Made by a program: the position numbers and the translations under genes
Origin: a virus
Direction: 5' to 3' (one strand)
Virus record (IMG/VR): IMGVR_UViG_3300037041_001477
Location: 1 to 23,264 of that record
DNA: 23,264 nt
The notes under the pieces: model-generated
Database searches by the model: none
Seen by the model: the letters and a program-made list of their open reading frames with translations, nothing else
Told to the model about the DNA's origin: nothing
Shown: piece by piece, positions 21,803 to 23,264 of the stretch
Position numbering within the stretch: position 1 is the first letter of the stretch
How the letters are laid out: the number at the start of each line of letters is the position of its first letter

Positions 21803-21951
21803 GACGGACGTCCGTTCGACAGGACCATGCAGAACGCACCGGACAGGATCCAGAGGGAGGCCCCGGCGGTGTCCGCGAAGCCGGTGGATGCGAAGACCCC
21901 GCCGGTCAGCGCGAGGGCGGCCCCGATCACGAGGAGGGGAACGCGCCTCAC
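21799..21951 (-). CDS. Small membrane protein, two likely helices
   Basis: The 50-residue product from GTG 21951 begins RRVPLLVIGAALALTGGVFA and has a second hydrophobic stretch (ASLWILSGAFCMVLS) before a polar end. Two short membrane segments with an N-terminal Arg pair are expected. GGAGGG lies about 7 bases before the GTG, and both ends overlap neighbouring genes (GTGA at each side), which supports it as a real gene. Holin-like or superinfection-related roles are possible, but nothing specific is seen. Confidence 0.6.
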   Translation of the reverse strand: MRRVPLLVIGAALALTGGVFASTGFADTAGASLWILSGAFCMVLSNGRPS

Positions 21952-22100
21952 CGGACGTCCCTCCAGCAGACGCGGTTGACGGTCTTGGAGACCTGAGGCT
22001 GGGAGATCCGGAGGAGGCGGCCCACGAGGGCCTGGGGGAATCCATGCCGGACGAGGCGACGGCAGGTTCGAACGTCCACGGGCGGGCGGAGCTTAACCAC
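21948..22100 (-). CDS. Small helix-turn-helix protein (50 residues)
   Basis: The product from GTG 22100 contains a convincing HTH: RRLVRHGFPQALVGRLLRIS as the first helix and turn, followed by QPQVSKTVNRV as the recognition helix, like sigma region 4 or resolvase-type HTHs. There is little else in the protein, so it may bind DNA as a dimer or act as an anti-repressor-like partner. It overlaps the preceding gene by 8 bases and the next gene by GTGA. It is basic (many Arg), consistent with DNA binding. Confidence 0.55.
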   Translation of the reverse strand: MVKLRPPVDVRTCRRLVRHGFPQALVGRLLRISQPQVSKTVNRVCWRDVR

Positions 22101-22560
22101 GGTTCACCCGGCGGAGAGACTCGATGGCCTCGTTGATCGCTTCGTTCATCTCGGTGTTCTCGTCGTCCTTCTCCTTCAGTGCGTCGCAGACCTCGCAGAC
22201 CCGGTTCGGGAGCGTTTCCTGCCGGCGGTTGTCCACCTCGTCGCAGCCGTCCAGGGTGGCCTCGATCGCGTCGAGGTCCTCCTCGTATCGGTTGGCGTCG
22301 TCGATGACATTCTCGAGACGCTGGAGGATCTGGTCCGGCTGGTCGCCGAGGCTGCCGCCCTTGACCTTGGAGTCGAAGAGGCGGTGGATGGCGGACTGCA
22401 GGTCGGTGTCGTGGCGGCTGGCCTCCATGCGGGCGACGGTCTCACGGATGACCTCGATCACCGGGGTCTCCGGGACGCCGATGATCTTGGCGAAGTCGAT
22501 GGGGATGATGGTGGGCCGACCGTCGGCGTCCACGTGGGTGAGGAAGGTGATGGGTTGCAT
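22093..22560 (-). CDS. Hypothetical acidic, helical protein (155 residues)
   Basis: The product is unrecognised. The N-terminus (MQPITFLTHVDADGRPTIIP) looks beta-rich and the rest is helical, with an acidic C-terminal half (NVIDDANRYEEDLDAIEATL and EKDDENTEMNEAINEAIESL) likely to form a coiled coil. A C-x2-C (VCEVC) lies in it without a partner pair. The start has AGGAA about 4 bases upstream. Acidic phage proteins sometimes mimic DNA to block host proteins; that would be speculation here. Confidence 0.55.
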   Translation of the reverse strand: MQPITFLTHVDADGRPTIIPIDFAKIIGVPETPVIEVIRETVARMEASRHDTDLQSAIHRLFDSKVKGGSLGDQPDQILQRLENVIDDANRYEEDLDAIEATLDGCDEVDNRRQETLPNRVCEVCDALKEKDDENTEMNEAINEAIESLRRVNRG

Positions 22561-22567
22561 GGGGTTC

Positions 22568-22951
22568 CTAGTCGTTGTAGATGGTGAGGGTGGAGGTGGG
22601 GGTCGTGTAGACCCAGTAGGTCTCGCCGTGGTCGGAGCAGCGATCCCACGGCACCCGGGCCGGGAAGCCCGGGGGCATGACGAAGGCGCTGTCGTTCGGG
22701 CTGACCCCTGGCTTCAGGTGCAGCTCGGAGGCGTCGACCGCCCAACCGGCCGAGGTCTTCACCCAGGGATTGTTGGACGGTTTGGCGAGCTTGCTAAGTT
22801 GCTGGGCGACGGCGGCTTCGAAGCCGTGGTGGGCGGCGAGGTAGTACCGGTAGGACTCCTGCAGCTTCTCGTAGCTGACGTTCGAGAGAAGTTGGCACTG
22901 CTTGGCCGAGTTCGTCATGACGAGGAGAGCACGGTCGAGGTGGTCGGTCAT
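22568..22951 (-). CDS. Hypothetical protein (127 residues)
   Basis: The product is unrecognised. It has a helical N-terminal half (ALLVMTNSAKQCQLLSNVSY and EAAVAQQLSKLAK) and a beta-rich, Pro/Trp-containing C-terminal half (MPPGFPARVPWDRCSDHGET, then YWVYTTPTSTLTIYND). No membrane segment is evident. The start overlaps the stop of the preceding gene (ATGA), and the stop lies 7 bases before the next start. Confidence 0.55.
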   Translation of the reverse strand: MTDHLDRALLVMTNSAKQCQLLSNVSYEKLQESYRYYLAAHHGFEAAVAQQLSKLAKPSNNPWVKTSAGWAVDASELHLKPGVSPNDSAFVMPPGFPARVPWDRCSDHGETYWVYTTPTSTLTIYND

Positions 22952-23130
22952 AAGATCCCTTCCAGCGCGGCCCGGGTCTCATCGCACGCGTCGTCGAGCT
23001 TGGCCTGGGCGGCTTCGAGGGCGTCGTCGCTCTCGAACCCGGCTTCGCACGCCTTGGCGCACGACTCCAGTTCGTTGGCGGCAGTCCGGGCGGCAGCTGC
23101 CCGGGTCGCCATGATGAGGTATGGACTCAC
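22948..23130 (-). CDS. Small helical hypothetical protein (60 residues)
   Basis: The product is almost entirely helical and Ala-rich (ARTAANELESCAKACEAGFE and DALEAAQAKLDDACDETRAA), with three Cys. GTG 23130 overlaps the stop of the partial upstream gene (GTGA), which supports it as the start; ATG 23112 is an alternative. No family is recognised. Confidence 0.5.
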   Translation of the reverse strand: MSPYLIMATRAAAARTAANELESCAKACEAGFESDDALEAAQAKLDDACDETRAALEGIL

Positions 23131-23264
23131 CGGAACATCTCCGGGTGGCGGTCCTTCAGACTGCGGCCGAGGTCGGCCTTGCCGCTGGTGGTGGCGGAGA
23201 CGACGTCTTCGTTGCGGTTGTCCACCTCCGTCCAGCCCTCGGGGCCGGGGGCCGGGGCCGGGGC
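23127..23264 (-). CDS. Partial gene, C-terminal 45 residues only
   Basis: The frame enters from the right edge of the window and ends with TGA at 23127. The visible part starts Ala/Pro/Gly-rich (APAPAPGPEGWTEVDNRNED) and ends with a charged helical stretch (LGRSLKDRHPEMFR). The 5' end is outside the window, so length and family cannot be judged. Its stop overlaps the next start (GTGA), so it belongs to the leftward operon. Confidence 0.5.
   Translation of the reverse strand, partial: APAPAPGPEGWTEVDNRNEDVVSATTSGKADLGRSLKDRHPEMFR

Overview
The window looks like part of the genome of a GC-rich, tailed double-stranded DNA phage or prophage. Genes are tightly packed, most start at ATG or GTG codons that overlap the previous stop (ATGA or GTGA), and a virion-type block sits beside a DNA replication block and an opposing block of small unknown genes. 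No ribosomal, tRNA, CRISPR or insertion-sequence features were recognised. The host cannot be identified from this sequence.

Layout. (1) Positions 1-4497, rightward: four genes I read as tail or virion genes. They are a 150-residue protein that may be cut by the window edge, an 804-residue candidate tail hub, a short coiled-coil adaptor-like protein and a 398-residue candidate receptor-binding protein. From about 2960 the base composition drops well below that of the neighbours, which suggests an exchanged host-range segment. (2) Positions 4498-4801: the only long gene-free gap. It holds a large imperfect inverted repeat of polypyrimidine and polypurine arms, an AT-rich centre, and a sequence closely resembling a T7/SP6-class phage RNA polymerase promoter pointing right. 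(3) Positions 4802-18487, rightward: the replication, recombination and nucleotide-metabolism block. Its genes in order are a histone H1-like basic protein, SNF2-type helicase, RuvC-like resolvase, pyrimidine-dimer glycosylase-like protein, PD-(D/E)XK nuclease with an Fe-S cysteine set, ThyX-type thymidylate synthase, Sak4-like ATPase, SSB-like protein, nucleoside 2-deoxyribosyltransferase, a 48-residue zinc ribbon, a YfbR-like HD phosphohydrolase, a DUF6378-like protein, a radical SAM/SPASM enzyme, family A DNA polymerase, and a zinc-finger/Toprim primase with a P-loop-like domain. (4) Positions 18488-18611: a convergent junction with a strong hairpin and a cluster of CTAG palindromes. (5) Positions 18612-23264, leftward: about fourteen small, mostly unknown genes, including a DUF932 protein, two HTH proteins, a zinc ribbon, an exported protein and a small membrane protein.

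How the genes fit together. The middle block can supply DNA synthesis (primase, polymerase, SSB), recombination (nuclease, Sak4, resolvase, helicase) and dNTP supply or remodelling (ThyX, deoxyribosyltransferase, HD hydrolase, DUF6378). A radical SAM enzyme sits directly between the nucleotide enzymes and the polymerase, so a modified or altered nucleotide is a reasonable but unproven idea. Four replication proteins carry a similar short basic peptide (KL-x-IK-x-K type) at one terminus, which may be a shared docking signal. A second DNA-level signal, a pyrimidine tract followed by CCAGGAA, recurs on the + strand at roughly 1-2 kb intervals in several reading frames.
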